A stretch of DNA of 64,000 nt from Macrothele yani (lineage: Eukaryota > Arthropoda > Arachnida > Araneae > Macrothelidae): assembly GCA_039090855.1 (NCBI GenBank), contig CM077011.1:39637501-39701500 (forward strand), in the 5' to 3' direction. The notes below the pieces were generated by a model that was given only the letters and a program-made list of their open reading frames with translations, was not told the DNA's origin and made no database searches. Shown here in pieces: positions 33,156 to 44,549 of this stretch. The position numbers were made by a program, and so were the translations under genes. Within the stretch, counting starts at the first letter, position 1. Each line of letters begins with the position of its first letter.

Positions 33156-33815
33156 TTCGCCCGCACGATAATTCGCGTAAAAATCGTTCGATTGCGATGA
33201 TATTTTAGTATGTGGTAGGAGAACACCTGGGAAAGAACCCTATTGAAAGTGAATGAAATGGGGTCAAAGGTCAGAACATAGGAGCGTGATCCATTCCACT
33301 GCTGTTATGCGTCATAACTAACGTAAAAAAGGTACGATTTCGATGAAATTTTAGTATGTGGTAGGGGACCACCTGGAGACAAACCCTATTGTAAATTAGC
33401 GAAATGCGGGTCAAAGGTCAGGACATAGGAGCGGAATCACGTCCATTGCCATTATGCATTATAACTTACGTAACAATGTTTCGATTTGGATGAAATGGTA
33501 GTATGTTGTAGGGGCCTATATGGGGACCGATCCTTTTAAAAATGGGCGAAATGGGGTCAAAGGTTAGGACACAGGAGCGGGATCTATTCCATTGCCCTTA
33601 TGCATCATAACTTTCGTAAAATTGCTTCGATTGCGACAAAACTTTATCACGTTATTTCGGAGGTATACTGAACCAGTTCTGTTGAATATCATCGAAATTT
33701 GATCAAAGGTCAGGGCACAGGAGTGAGATTTATTCCACAGCTGTTTTCCTCATAACTTGAGTAATAACTTGAGTAATGATTTCTAGTATGTTGGAAAGCG
33801 TATCATAATCAATGC

Positions 33816-34684
33816 ATTGCACGATTTTACTAACTTGTTTAGTTTGTTGTTGAACTGGGATATTTGATGTTTTGTGCATCAAGTAAAAATAGAAGATAGC
33901 TTCCATGTCCATTGTATATTTGTCTCCAATATAAATATTTTTCCCATGCTATTGGATCAAGACTGTGTAATCTACCAGGACAGGTTCGATTTCATGCGAC
34001 AGCTACTCGCTCATGAAAGAGATAACGTAATAAAGGCTTGCAGACTCTCAGACAAAAAAAAAATCGATGCACCTCAAAGCAAGCGGCTAATCGCAATGAA
34101 ATTTAGCACGTGGGTTGTGCAAAAAAAAAAAAAAAAAAAAAGAAAAAAGAACAGTGTCGGGATCCGCTGGGTTCGTCTGTTACTGGGCGCGTCAATTCCG
34201 TAATCCCCAACGGTCCCGACGTAGATTCTTTCGATGTGTGGATGGATCGTTGCAATCGCTAAGTTTCCGGAGTCCTATGGTTATTTACCTCGTGAACTCT
34301 GAGTCCAAGAATAACTCCAATAAACAGTACTTACTTTAAACTTTACAAAATTAAAATTGTTACTTTACAACCTCCGGAAGGTTGCCTGCTTCCTAAAGGA
34401 AACTGGCATCCAGATATGGTTTCCTTACACTCACTATGTTAGCGTGAGTCTCCTTTCATTATAAGTGTCGTCCTCTGGTCACCGGACTGCTGATACCAAC
34501 GAACCGGCCTCTCCGTACGCCAAACGCTACACCGAGAACGCAGGTCCAAGCGCGATGCCGAAGAACTTAAACGTTGAAACGAGCAGGAAAAAATGCTCCC
34601 CAAGCGTTCAGATTTCAGGTTATATGTGTGTAAACAATTTTAAGAAGGGAGTGTCTGACCCCAGGTCTTAAACAACCCTTAGAA
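33816..34684. other. no gene recognised
   Basis: Contains an A run at about 34120-34141 and a moderately GC-rich stretch. Short open frames here have no domain I recognise. Confidence 0.45.
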
Positions 34685-34696
34685 ATAGGAAGCTAG

Positions 34697-34917
34697 CCGC
34701 CCCGGTGGCGCAGTGGTCTAAGGCGCTGGCCTCTGATCATTCGTCCGTAAGGGGTCCGGGTTCGAATCCCGGTCAGGCATGGATGTTGTGTTTGTCTTAC
34801 GGCACTGTCTCTCTCCCTTCCCTGGAACCAGTGACCCTAAATTAGGGACGGGCGACTGCTTATAGCCCATTGAGTTGCTCACGGTGGTCGTTAAACCTCC
34901 AATCAAAAAAAAAAAAA
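34697..34917 (+). mobile_element. tRNA-derived SINE, best-preserved copy
   Basis: The head ccgccccggtggcgcagtgg carries an A-box-like start and the B box gggttcgaatcccgg. Then come the conserved body (ctctcccttccctggaacca; ccctaaattagggacgggcg) and an A tail. The target duplication ataggaagctag (34685-34696 and 34918-34929) is perfect. SINEs are transcribed by RNA polymerase III and moved by a LINE reverse transcriptase. Confidence 0.96.
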
Positions 34918-35017
34918 ATAGGAAGCTAGGAGATTTGAGCTAGAGTGATCGATAAGAAATTCACGCGGAAGCGAGGTAGAAAGAGGGATAAAGACACCGC
35001 TTCTTTTTTCACCGGGG

Positions 35018-35080
35018 AGCCGGCATCCGGCGTCCGACGGCTTAACGTGCCCATCCGCCGCACGGCGGATATTTAATGGT
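35018..35080. repeat. fragment of a second dispersed repeat (R2)
   Basis: The phrase cggcttaacgtgcccatccg resembles cacttaacgtgctcgtccga at 42973 and aggcttagtgcgcccatccg at 53159. This suggests three remnants of one family. Confidence 0.4.
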
Positions 35081-35103
35081 TCGAGCGTTCGTACCTGCCT
35101 AAG

Positions 35104-35430
35104 ATGGAACCCAAGGTTTTCTCCGTGGTAGTCACGAACGTTGACTACTATGCCACCGCGGCCCCCATGCGCCCTGAGCTAACTTCTCCGCTACTTTTAT
35201 GTTCCCCTGCTATTCTCTGGCCTCTCTACCTCTGGAAGTCAACCCTCAATGGATTGCAACCAACCTTATTCGGAGCCGCAGCACTTGGCATTTATATTTT
35301 CATCCTCAAGACCAAGGTCAAGCTCGTCTGGTCGAACACACCCGGTCGTATTGCTGCAGGCGACACGCCTGACTCGACTTTGCTTAACATGCGGCCGCAG
35401 CTAGAACACAAAGGAAAAATGTACACGTGA
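35104..35430 (+). CDS. hypothetical 108-residue open frame
   Basis: A short open frame in a locally GC-richer stretch. It begins MEPKVFSVVVTNVDYYATAA and has two hydrophobic segments, at roughly residues 28-46 and 70-86. The first residues loosely resemble the N-terminus of the DNA polymerase zeta catalytic subunit (the FSV...DYY pattern). The rest does not, and no splice donor sits where an exon end would be expected. It may be a chance frame or a decayed exon. I assign no function. Confidence 0.2.
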   Translation: MEPKVFSVVVTNVDYYATAAPMRPELTSPLLLCSPAILWPLYLWKSTLNGLQPTLFGAAALGIYIFILKTKVKLVWSNTPGRIAAGDTPDSTLLNMRPQLEHKGKMYT

Positions 35431-35799
35431 CTGCCACATGCAACTTGCACTTGCTTTACGCAGCATATGTCTCATTAACATGTAATACAAACATTAAGCA
35501 CATACAAATAAATTTGGGTGCTGGAACCCCGTCACCTTACAAACATATTAAAACCAGGGACATAACTAGGGTATGGCCAGTGTTGACATTACCAGTTAAA
35601 CAAAGGCGCAGTACGGGGTTTCAGATAGTTAAATAAATAGCAAATAGTAACTGTACGGTTTGAAACAGCAGCGGTAGCACGAACATTCTATATATTTAAC
35701 ATATTTTCACCACTTTTATTAGTGCGTATTTTGTGAAAAAAAGATAATGTTTATGTTATTTGTTTGTCCGACCGTCCATCTGTGAACATCATATCTCTG

Positions 35800-37150
35800 C
35801 AACTATCTGTCCGATTCGAAAAACTCTGAGGGCGTATATGCAAATTATATCGAATTCAAAAATTCAAAATACATTTTATTTCATATATTTTGCTTCTAAA
35901 TACTACTTCAGACACAGTTTCTTTTTCAAGTAAAGCATGAATTTCCCGTCAGGGGAGTAAAGGCAATTGTGTTTTCCCCTATATCTCTGCTTCTAAATTT
36001 CCTATTTGAAAATTTCTGCCTGAATCGGATACAATTTCCGATGGGGAATGCTTTGGTTATGATTCCTAATTTTCAATTTAAAATAAATGGTTTGGCCACC
36101 AAGCGACGTAAGTGTTTATTTCTGCTTCTGATGTATTTGCAGCAAAGCACTAAGCTCCTGAAAACTCGATTGAAAAAATTCTTTCGTGGACCCATACCGC
36201 TCACATCGGAAAATGTTTTCAGAATACTTTCTTTTTAAAATAATGCATAGTTTTTCCATCAGGGGCGTAGATCTATGTCTTATTTTTGTCGATATCTCTG
36301 CTTTTAAGAGTCCAATTTGAAAAATTCTTTCTTTGTTGTAGAGCGTTTCCTCTGCAAAATAGTTTTCATATAATTAAAAATTTTTCTTAATGCACAAGTT
36401 TGCGCCTAGAGGGCGTAAGATCACGTTTCCGTTTACAGCAATATCTGCAGAAATAAAAACCCAATATAAAAAATTCGTTTCTGGTCAGATACTACTCACT
36501 ATGAACACTCTGTAGGTATTTTCTTTCCAAAATAATTCACAACTTTGCTGCTAGGGGCGCTGACGTTTAATCTGTTTTTTTTAAATCTATGCTCATGAAT
36601 GTACGATTTAAAATGCTATTTCAACGCAAAACGTCATTTACCTAGCGAAATACTTTAGGTTAGTATTTGAGGAGTTTTATAGTTCACAGTTCTGTAACTA
36701 GGTGGTGTTTTTGTATTTCTTTTTGCAGCTGTGTTTTTGCTTCTAAAAGTCCTATTGAGAATTTTTTTTACTGTATGCCATTCGCACAATAAAAATGTGG
36801 AGCATTATTCTCTTTAAATAAAACACAGATTTCCTGCAAGGGGGCATAAAGGTCAATATCGTTTTCTCGCTATCTCTGCTTCCGTGAGACGTATTTGAAG
36901 AGTTCTTTTTCCTTAGCATAGCTTTTAGCACGAATAATATTTTTCGCCTATTTTTAGCTCCTCTGTTATGCAAATTTCTTCCGCTAGAAGACGTAGAATT
37001 ATATCATGCTTCCTTCTATATTTTATCTTTTAACTGTTTGATTTGAAAATATGTTTGTCTTCGATGCTTCTGCTGTGAGAAACTTTTTGCGTAACATAAT
37101 TTTTAGCCGCTGGTGGAACTAAGTAGCTATCTATTTCTGGATGTTTTATG
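35800..37150 (+). repeat. ~146-bp diverged tandem array with CTAGGGGGCG-like core
   Basis: About nine diverged units. The core of each (for example tttgctgctaggggcgctga near 36543, gcgcctagagggcgtaagat near 36402, cctgcaagggggcataaagg near 36832) recurs at roughly 35945, 36093, 36252, 36400, 36546, 36692, 36830, 36975 and 37105. Units also share tatctctgcttctaaaagtc and tttgaaaaattcttt. Looser copies lie at 16.0-16.3, 19.97, 21.6, 22.0 and 26.4 kb. Confidence 0.8.
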
Positions 37151-37518
37151 AACTGTAGAAATTGGTTTGATTTTTTTTAACCAGCTGCATTGACTTTGAA
37201 CAGCTTTGATAAATTGAATTAGCGTCAGAAAGGATACAAAAGATGCCCTCATTACAATAGAAAATTCGGTGTTATCTTTCGTGTTATTTATGTTTGAGTT
37301 TTACATTTTAGCGGCAATATGAGCTGGCATTTTGCCAGAAGTGGACCGCAAATCCTTCGGTCAGAAGACCACCGAAAAAGTTTTACTGTATTTCCCGGCA
37401 TCGTGGACGCTATTTGTTTTCCTGAAATAAGCCTCGAAAATTTACTGTGCGTCCTGGACAACGAATGTTACATTTTTCGTAGGCCTATGCTAACCCCACA
37501 GGAAGGTTATCTACACTA

Positions 37519-38390
37519 TATTGACAAAAGTCACCGGACACCTAGAAGAGAAACACAACATAGCATTTATTGAAATACATTAGTACGGTGTCGGTAGATC
37601 TTGGGCCTTAATGCAAGCACTGACCTTTGGAGACATGCTTTCGACAAGGTTTTGCAACACAGCGATTCGATTCAGTACATAATGCTGCCGCTAACTGTTG
37701 CTTAGTAGAAAGCCTTGGTTCCAAACTTCTTATGGGGCGCTCTAATTCATCCCACAGGTGTTCTATGAGATTAAGTTCACGGCTCTGTGCTGGCCAGTGC
37801 ACACACGATACGGAATTATCGTCGAACCACCCCGTAACAGTCCTTGCTTTTTGGCTCGGTGCATTATCCTGCTGGTACCAACAAGGCTCTGTTCCATAGT
37901 ACTGCCATACAGTTGGTAGGGCATAATTGTCCAGAATATCAAGGTAGATGTGCTGGTTAACAGGTTTGCCCAAGATAACAAATGGGCCGGGACCATACCA
38001 CGGAAAACACCCCCACACGAGTACACTGCCAGTTACAAACTTGACCGTAGGAACAGTACACTGTGGTAAATAGCGTTCCCCGAGTGCCTCCATACCCACA
38101 CACTTCCATCAGACTGATTGATCGTGTATCTGGATTCATCAGCCCATATGACCCGTTTCCATTGATCTACGGTCCACGATAAATGTTTTTTACACCATGC
38201 TAAAAGACGAGTAGCATTCCAAGTGGAGATGAAAGGTTTATGAGCAGCCGCACGACCACGGTAACCCATGGAATGAAGTTTGCTGCTAATGGTACGTGGA
38301 CATACAGAAATTCCAGCATTTTTACTAAGCTGTACACTGAGGTCTTGTGCAATGCTCCATCGATTAGTTCTAACGACTCTCCAACTCTCC
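37519..38390 (-). pseudogene. Tc1-like transposase relic, N-terminus missing
   Basis: A left terminus of Tc1 type (ttgacaaaagtcaccggaca) lies at 37521. Going inward, the minus strand reads a degenerate C-terminus, then [15 protein letters not shown] (catalytic Glu), WYQQDNAPSQ (second Asp) and VIWADESRYTINQSDGS (first Asp). HTH remnants (SSKLHSMGYRGRAAAHKPF) follow. A frameshift occurs near 38060-38099. Homology stops abruptly at about 38390, where another transposase family begins. Confidence 0.85.
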
Positions 38391-38929
38391 GGAGGCTTGT
38401 AACAGTCGTGCTTTGTATGCATATAAACGTAAATGCCTATGTAGCGCCTTGTGTATCGTGGAATGTGGCATTTGTAGTTCTCTGGCAGCGGAACGAATGG
38501 ACTTCTTCGGGCTTCGTGAAAATGAATCACGAACACGTTCGATGTCTTCATTTCATGTTCGTTGGCGGCCACTACGATCTTGATCCAACACAGACCCAGT
38601 CTCCACGAATTTCTGGTGCCATTGGCGGGTACTAGGACGAGATGGCGGGATATTCCCATACTTAGTCTGGAAATGTCGTTGCGTTTGTGTATCAGATTTT
38701 GTTTCGATGAACCAAACGACACACAGCGCTCTCTCTTGTGGCGACCACATTTTCATAGAACAGCACCTGCTACGTCAGTGACGGACCTATAACAAAAAAC
38801 GATCATTTCAATTAAATATCTGATATTTACAGTATATTATACAACAAATACCATGAACTTACATAGTACATGGTGTCCGTTATAAATGTGCAAAATTGTA
38901 AAGAGACTTTGTGGACAGACACCCTGTAT
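38391..38929 (-). pseudogene. N-terminal part of a DUF4817-type transposase
   Basis: The minus strand starts MKMWSPQERALCVVWFIETK at 38756 and continues with RHFQTKYGNIPPSRPSTRQW. Beyond a stop it reads SIRSAARELQMPHSTIHKAL, a DUF4817-type HTH plus the following DNA-binding region. The catalytic core is missing because Tc1 sequence abuts at 38390. The 5' terminus at about 38897-38929 (gactttgtggacagacaccc) looks like the inverted end of this family. Confidence 0.8.
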
Positions 38930-38949
38930 ATGCGACGCACCTACCCCAG

Positions 38950-40091
38950 AGGTGAGGCGCATGTCAAGACGGTAAATTTACAGCAATAAGCTTCATCTGT
39001 GTAGTTCAGTTGAGAGATCAACTAGATCTGGAGCTTGGAGACGTGATTTAGAATTCCATCACAGGCAAATAAAGTGCATTTTTTTTCACAGTTTCTACAC
39101 GTCTATGATTAAAGGCGCTGTAAAACCTGAAACGCCGCTAGAATCCCTGCACAACCTCAAATTTCTGCTGATTTCCCGTTCATGATGTAATGATCTTAAT
39201 GTAAACATTTTCACGAAGAGCAATAGTAATGCTTTATTTTAATTAAAATCTGTTTGCATTTTCAACTGCGCATTACATTCTCGGCTATGTGTATGTGAAG
39301 GAACTCGGGAATTCATGCGCTATGTGCCTGAACTTTCCATTGCAGACGTATGCATTTTAATGCAAGCGCAAAAAAGAGGACATTTTCACTTACAAATCTC
39401 AGACGAAATCACTTCTACTTAACTCAAAAAATTCTCCTTTTTATTTATTTTTTCCTCAATTTTAATGTTTGTCTTATTTAAATTGTCGCTTCCCGTCTGC
39501 TTCATTACAAGGCATTTTTTTCTATCCCCTCTTCTTGTTTTTAAACTGGAGCTCTTAATTTGAAAGTGAATCAAAATAAAGGTCTAGATTAAGCAAATGC
39601 ATTAAGGTACGGGGAAGGCGTCAGAAAAAAGGGATCGAAACCATTTATCTTAATGAATGTAATTTGGTAATACCTTGAGTAATCGCAAACACTGGATCTC
39701 GAACCTTCTAGCTGAGGTGAGATAATGAACAAGATGCTGTAGTTATTTTAGAAGTCTCAGAAGCCTAATGAATATTCATGCATGTATTTCTTTAATTCCG
39801 TGTTTTTGCTTCTACATACGAAGTCGGCATGTATATTTCTAAAAATGGGATAACAAAATTTAGGAATCTGTTGAAACTTGTACACGGCTTTTTTGAACAA
39901 AGGGAAATGAATATAAGGCGTATTCCTGCGAAATGCATAGAATAGGCAGAATCAGTGAAAAATTTTTCAGAGCAGTAGTTTGGTAATTGTATGAAAACTG
40001 TATAAATCATTCAAAACAATGATGATAATTTGGTATTTGTGGTTAATAATGCGAAGTGAAGTATTCAAGTGCAGAGTTTGATTTTCTTACA
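38950..40091. other. no gene seen
   Basis: AT-rich; nothing recognisable. Confidence 0.5.
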
Positions 40092-40093
40092 TA

Positions 40094-41312
40094 CACTATC
40101 TACCAACAAGTAATTGAACACCCTTGCAATCGACGATATCTGTGGTGCTGATACACGTCACGGCCGCCGCAGTTAAATATCGTGTGGGAAGCAACAACGC
40201 AACCAGTCGCATGCAAGATGCCACGCAGTTCGGAACTCTCTGATTTCGAAAAAGGTGTAATTGTCGGATATCACAGAAATGGCCGATCCATACGTGACAT
40301 ATCCAGCGAGTTGAAATACCCAAAATCGGCAGTGGCCTACGGGATTGGCAAGTGGAAGATGAGAGGTGACTGTCGGAATGTGCCCCGACCCGGCAGACCC
40401 ACAAAACTGGGAGTTAGAGACCGACGGGTGCTGGCCAGAGAAATTCGGAAGAACCGCAACTAATCGATGGGCCACATCCGCGAGGAGTTTCAACAGGCAA
40501 CCGGGAGTGTTCTTTCGATGAGTTCCATCTTTAAGGAAGCCCATCTGCTCGGTTATCATGGACGTGCTGCAGCCCACAAGCATTTGATCACCAAGTCCAA
40601 TAGCGCTGCTTGGCTAACGTGGTGCACAGAACGTCGACAGTAGACCGTTGAACAGTGGAAACAGGTTTTTTAGAGCGACGAATCAAGGTTCACCCTCTAC
40701 CGTTCTGTTGGCAGGATCTGGGTTTGGCGTCTGCCTGGAGAACGCCTCCTGCCGAAATGTATTGTGCCAACTGTGAAGTTCGGCGGCGGTGGGATTATGC
40801 TATAGGAGTGTTTCTCCTGGTATGGCACGGGACCCTTCGTCGCAATTCCTAGTAGACTCAACGCCGAGACCTACAGCACCATTTTGGATGACCATGCGTT
40901 TCCTACGTTGTGGCAGTTTTACGGGGTGGACCCATGTTACTTTCAGGATGACAATGCCACCTGTCATGTTGCGAAGTCCACCATGGTTTGGTATGGTGAC
41001 AATGGGGTTAATCGAATGGACTGGCCTGCGCAGATCCCGGACCCTAACCCTATCGAGCACCTCTGGGACGAGTTGGAGCGTCGACTTAAGGGGTGCCCCC
41101 ACCGTCCGAAATCGGTGAAGGAACTGACTTGTCTTCTCCAAGCCGAGTGAAAGAAAATACCGCTAGCCGTAGTACAACGCCTGGTTGAGAGTATGCCCTG
41201 GAGGGTCGCATCTGTAATCGCCGTTTGTGGAGGCTCCACCAACTATTGAAGGTGAATAAACTTCGTTTTCCTTTGTTATCACAGGTGTCCAATTACTTGT
41301 TGGTAGATAGTG
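40094..41312 (+). mobile_element. Tc1 element, family W, copy C
   Basis: 1219 bp with both inverted ends (cactatctaccaacaagtaa and its complement), flanked by TA (40092-40093 and 41313-41314). Confidence 0.95.
40218..41249 (+). pseudogene. Tc1 transposase, family W copy C
   Basis: The same 344-codon span as copy B, with no net frameshift but five nonsense codons (40461, 40641, 40671, 40803 and 41148). Motifs: MPRSSELSDFEKGVIVGYH start, [34 protein letters not shown] end. Having only substitutions argues for slow decay by point mutation. Confidence 0.95.
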
Positions 41313-41421
41313 TAGTTTAAATTCCGGAAGCGACTTAATTTTTTCCCGTAGGTTATACAATACATTATGAAAACTATTTGGATGACGCAATGTTTTGGGA
41401 AAAATGGCTTTACCTTCTCAA

Positions 41422-42690
41422 TTAGTAGTTGGTTCGTCCACCTTTTGCTTTTATGACAGATGCAACACGTCGATGCGCATTATCAAACAATTTCCGGTAG
41501 GTCTCGAGAGGACCGGCTCGCAACTCCTCTCGCAAAGCTGCTGCCAGAATGGAGAGCGAAGACGGTTGTTGTGATAGATTCGTCTCCAGTTCATCCCAGA
41601 TATGTTCCGTAGGATGAAGATTAGAACTTTGAGCAGGCCAGTCTAACAATTCCATTTTCAATAAATCAGTCCTACACACGCCATGCAGTGTAGCAGGAAG
41701 CTCCATTTTGTTGGAAGATACAAAGATCATTTCCATAATAGTGCCATATTGTTGGTAGGGCAGAATTATCCAGAACGTCGAGATACACAACAAAGTTCAA
41801 GGTGTTTTAGTATAATAGCCTGCAGGCCGAGTCGCATTTAAGCAAAACGACTCCACAATGGAGCAACCGCTGAACTTAACAGTTGGAAGAACACAGTCCG
41901 ACGAAAATTGTTCGCCGGGTTGTCGCCAAATGCAAACACGCTCATCGGATTTGAAGAGTGAAAAGCGTGACATATCACTCCAAAGAACAGCTTTTCAGTC
42001 GTTCACAGTCCGGCGACAACGGAAGACACATTACTCCGAACGGCGCTTCTCATTGACGGTAGTGATGTGTCGCTTGTGTGCCGTTGCTCTACCATAATAA
42101 CCCACACCGCGAAACTCTCGGTACCATAGTTACGGTACCAACCGAGCCATTACAAGCATTGCTTACTTCAGCAGCGATGGAAGCGGCAGAAGAAGAATGG
42201 GATTTCTTAACACTTCTTCACATGACTCTTCTGTCACGTTCCGTCAGTTAGTGCGGCCTTCCTGAACGTTAACTGCTGTAGTTGTACCCTTCTGCTTCCA
42301 TCTCTTGACGACATCTGTTACAGTTGATTTTGGTATGTTTAGTTTAGCTACAATGTTCTGCATCGATGGATTGGATTGGATTTGATTGGAGGTTTAACGA
42401 CCACCGTGAGCAACTCAATGGGCTCTAAGCAGTCACCCGTCCCTAATTTAGGGTCACTGGTTCCAGGGAAGGGATAGAGCCAGTGCCGTAAGACAAACAC
42501 AACATCCATGCCTTACCAAGATTTGAACCCGGATCCCTTTCGGACGAATGATCAGAGGCCATCGCTTAGACCACTGCGCCAGCGGGACGGCAATGTTCTG
42601 CATGGAAACGTTCTCAAAGCCCACACTGGAGCTCGAAAAGTTCACGTCCACGCGGCAAGTCCGCTTCAAATTTACTGATAACATCGACGA
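41422..42690 (-). pseudogene. Tc1-like transposase relic interrupted by a SINE
   Basis: The C-terminal part (LLDWPAQSSNLHPTEHIWDE, then ASVIKAKGGRTNY-stop) is in one open frame. Upstream, WSDMSRFSLFKSDER gives the first-Asp region, and NIPKSTVTDVVKRWKQKGTT gives the HTH. A SINE is inserted within the HTH-coding part (42364-42590). The middle of the core is missing or shifted between 41790 and 41880. It is dead. Confidence 0.85.
42364..42590 (-). mobile_element. tRNA-derived SINE in a Tc1 relic
   Basis: Inverted full copy. The 13-bp target duplication caatgttctgcat (42351-42363 and 42591-42603) is transposase coding sequence, so the SINE landed in an existing Tc1 copy. The tail is unusual: gattggatt-like repeats instead of a pure A run. 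Confidence 0.95.
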
Positions 42691-42939
42691 CTTTATTTTG
42701 AGCATTTGTATGTAGGACTTCCGTCCACAGGGAGTAGAGTTTAGGTCCCAGCCACCTACAGCGAGATCGCCTTTTGGGCAGGACACAGAAACGGAAGGAA
42801 TGAGAGCAAGTCTAGCGACTTTTGACAGAACAGTTTGTAGTGAGATTAGAGTACAGTAGATGGCGCCACCGTACAAGTACGATATTGCACATAGATGGGT
42901 GAGAGAATTTCAGGGAGGACATAGGAAAGGATACCCATT

Positions 42940-43105
42940 TAACCAGTGGGTCCAGCCTGGGGGCCGTCACTTAACGTGCTCGTCCGATATTCAGCGATTT
43001 TTAGTAAATCACACCATCTCTGAAAGATCAGCCCAGGCTAGAACCTGGGGACCCAGCATCGATAATCTGAAACACTAACCACTAAGCCATCCGCGGCTCT
43101 GATAA
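42940..43105 (-). repeat. possible second tRNA-derived SINE (R2)
   Basis: On the minus strand, ggatggcttagtggttagtg resembles a tRNA A-box region, and caggttctagcct resembles a B box. The body includes the R2 phrase shared with 35.0 and 53.2 kb. No clear tail or target duplication was found. Confidence 0.5.
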
Positions 43106-43958
43106 CATCGACAGAACATCTCAGCTTTATATACGTACATCCACACTCACAGCGCACCTTATTGCGCAACCGTTCTTTGCACTTATGCAAGTATTTAGTA
43201 GTGTCCGTATACTTTTGGTAATGTAGTGTTTCATTTGCTCTTTTACTGCAAGAGGATTTGAGGCAGCATTTCTTCCGAAATAATGCTTCATACCTATTGA
43301 ACAGCTTTGCAACAGGCAAATGCAACCAATAGCGGAGCCTACTTTCCGTTGTTAGGTGGTTCTGTTCTGATAAAGTATTTCTTGGATCATAGTTTTTTTT
43401 CCAGATGTGGCAATTCGGCGGCGTAAGGATCATGTCTCTTTGCATTTTACTTTATATGGCTGTCTTACTGAGAATGTAATCTGAAAACTTTTAACATACC
43501 TTTGGTTCAAATATCTGGTGTTCAAAACTCTACCCGTGTTTGAAGAATATACCATATTTCTATTTTAAGAAGAAAATATTCTTCTACTTACTGTACAGAA
43601 CCCGTCGGTTGACAAGTTTCCTACATTTTTTAAATTTTTCTTTCCTTTTCTGTTCTGAAAAAAGGTTGCTGATAGATATGAAGGTTTTCTATTTTTCTAG
43701 AAAAATAAATATACTGATCTAGCAACTATGTTTTATCGATACTTTAGAAACCTTTAGGAGGAGAAATAAGTATTTCATATGTACCAGAACTTTGTCTGAA
43801 GAACATTTTTCCGAAAAGACCAGGCACGCTTCGTTATGTGAAACAAAATATCGAAATGTAGGACATTACTAATTTGCTTTTATCATTGAATGCCCAGGAA
43901 TTTTCAGATTTTCACAGAATGGATTGAAGAGGGACCTATGCAGAGGGAATGAACCGGT
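43106..43958. other. no gene seen
   Basis: AT-rich; nothing recognisable. Confidence 0.45.
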
Positions 43959-44376
43959 TAAGGCTCTACGAGACCCGGCATCTTGTATTGCTCCCTTCTC
44001 TTATTAACCAACGGGCAAGAGTATTTCACTAATTGCTTGCACATTTTGGAACACCGTTTGTGGCTAACGCAAGATATATGATAAATAAAGTGTTCCCTGG
44101 TTTCAGAATTTTTATTGACCTTTCCCTTCATTCTTTATCTGCAGTGAAAGTCGTACCAAGGCGGCTTCCATAGTTTTATTAATTAATACAAAATACTTAA
44201 AGGGCCTAAAATGAAAATCTGAAACCAGGGAACTCTTTATTTATCATATATCTTGCGTTAGCCACAAACGGTGTTCCAAAATGTACACAATTGCCCGAGC
44301 AGTTTGTGAAATACGCTTGCCCGTTGGTTAATAAGCGAAGGCAGCAATACAAGATGGCGGGTATCGTAGAGCCTTA
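43959..44376. mobile_element. palindromic element flanked by TA
   Basis: The left arm (about 43961-44112) and right arm (about 44212-44374) are inverted copies sharing aggctctacga and catcttgtattgct, then ccaacgggcaag, cattttggaacaccgtttgt and gctaacgcaagatatatgat. About 100 bp separates them. TA lies at both outer ends. The architecture (about 420 bp, ~100-bp centre) parallels the 32.4-kb palindrome, but the sequence is unrelated. Confidence 0.85.
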
Positions 44377-44549
44377 TGTGACAATAGCGACTTGAGAAAG
44401 AGAAGTGCACTTCAATAATGAAACCGAAGAGTAAGGTTCTGATACCTCTCCTTCTTCATCTGCGTCAGATGTTCATGAAATCTTATTTAAAGGCATTTTG
44501 AGGCTGATTCTCGAATTTTAAGAATCACTTTAAGGAAAATGTCTCGTGA

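Larger units (their letters stand above)
32009..33815 (+). repeat. ~147-bp tandem repeat block with GGGGTCAAAGGTCA in each unit
   Basis: The block starts with tacgctttccaaacgtaggt and ends with gttggaaagcgtatcat, so its termini are inverted copies of acgctttccaa. Six units carry the motif or a variant, at 32164, 32310, 33260, 33407, 33553 and 33699. Within runs the spacing is 146-147 bp. Units share gatttcgatgaaatttta, gtatgtggtagggg, gacgaaccctatt and ccattgcccttatgc. A palindromic element interrupts the block. Confidence 0.9.

Noticed and set aside
34115..34339. Lysine-rich open frame
   Set aside because: The Lys run is translation of a poly-A tract; no other coding signal.
34697..34780. 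Functional tRNA genes at the tRNA-like heads
   Set aside because: The same head recurs about 17 times attached to a fixed body, an A tail and target duplications, so these are SINE promoters, not tRNA genes.
36752..36973. Open frames within the 35.8-37.2 kb array as genes
   Set aside because: Their boundaries follow the tandem units rather than any domain, and neighbouring units break the frame.
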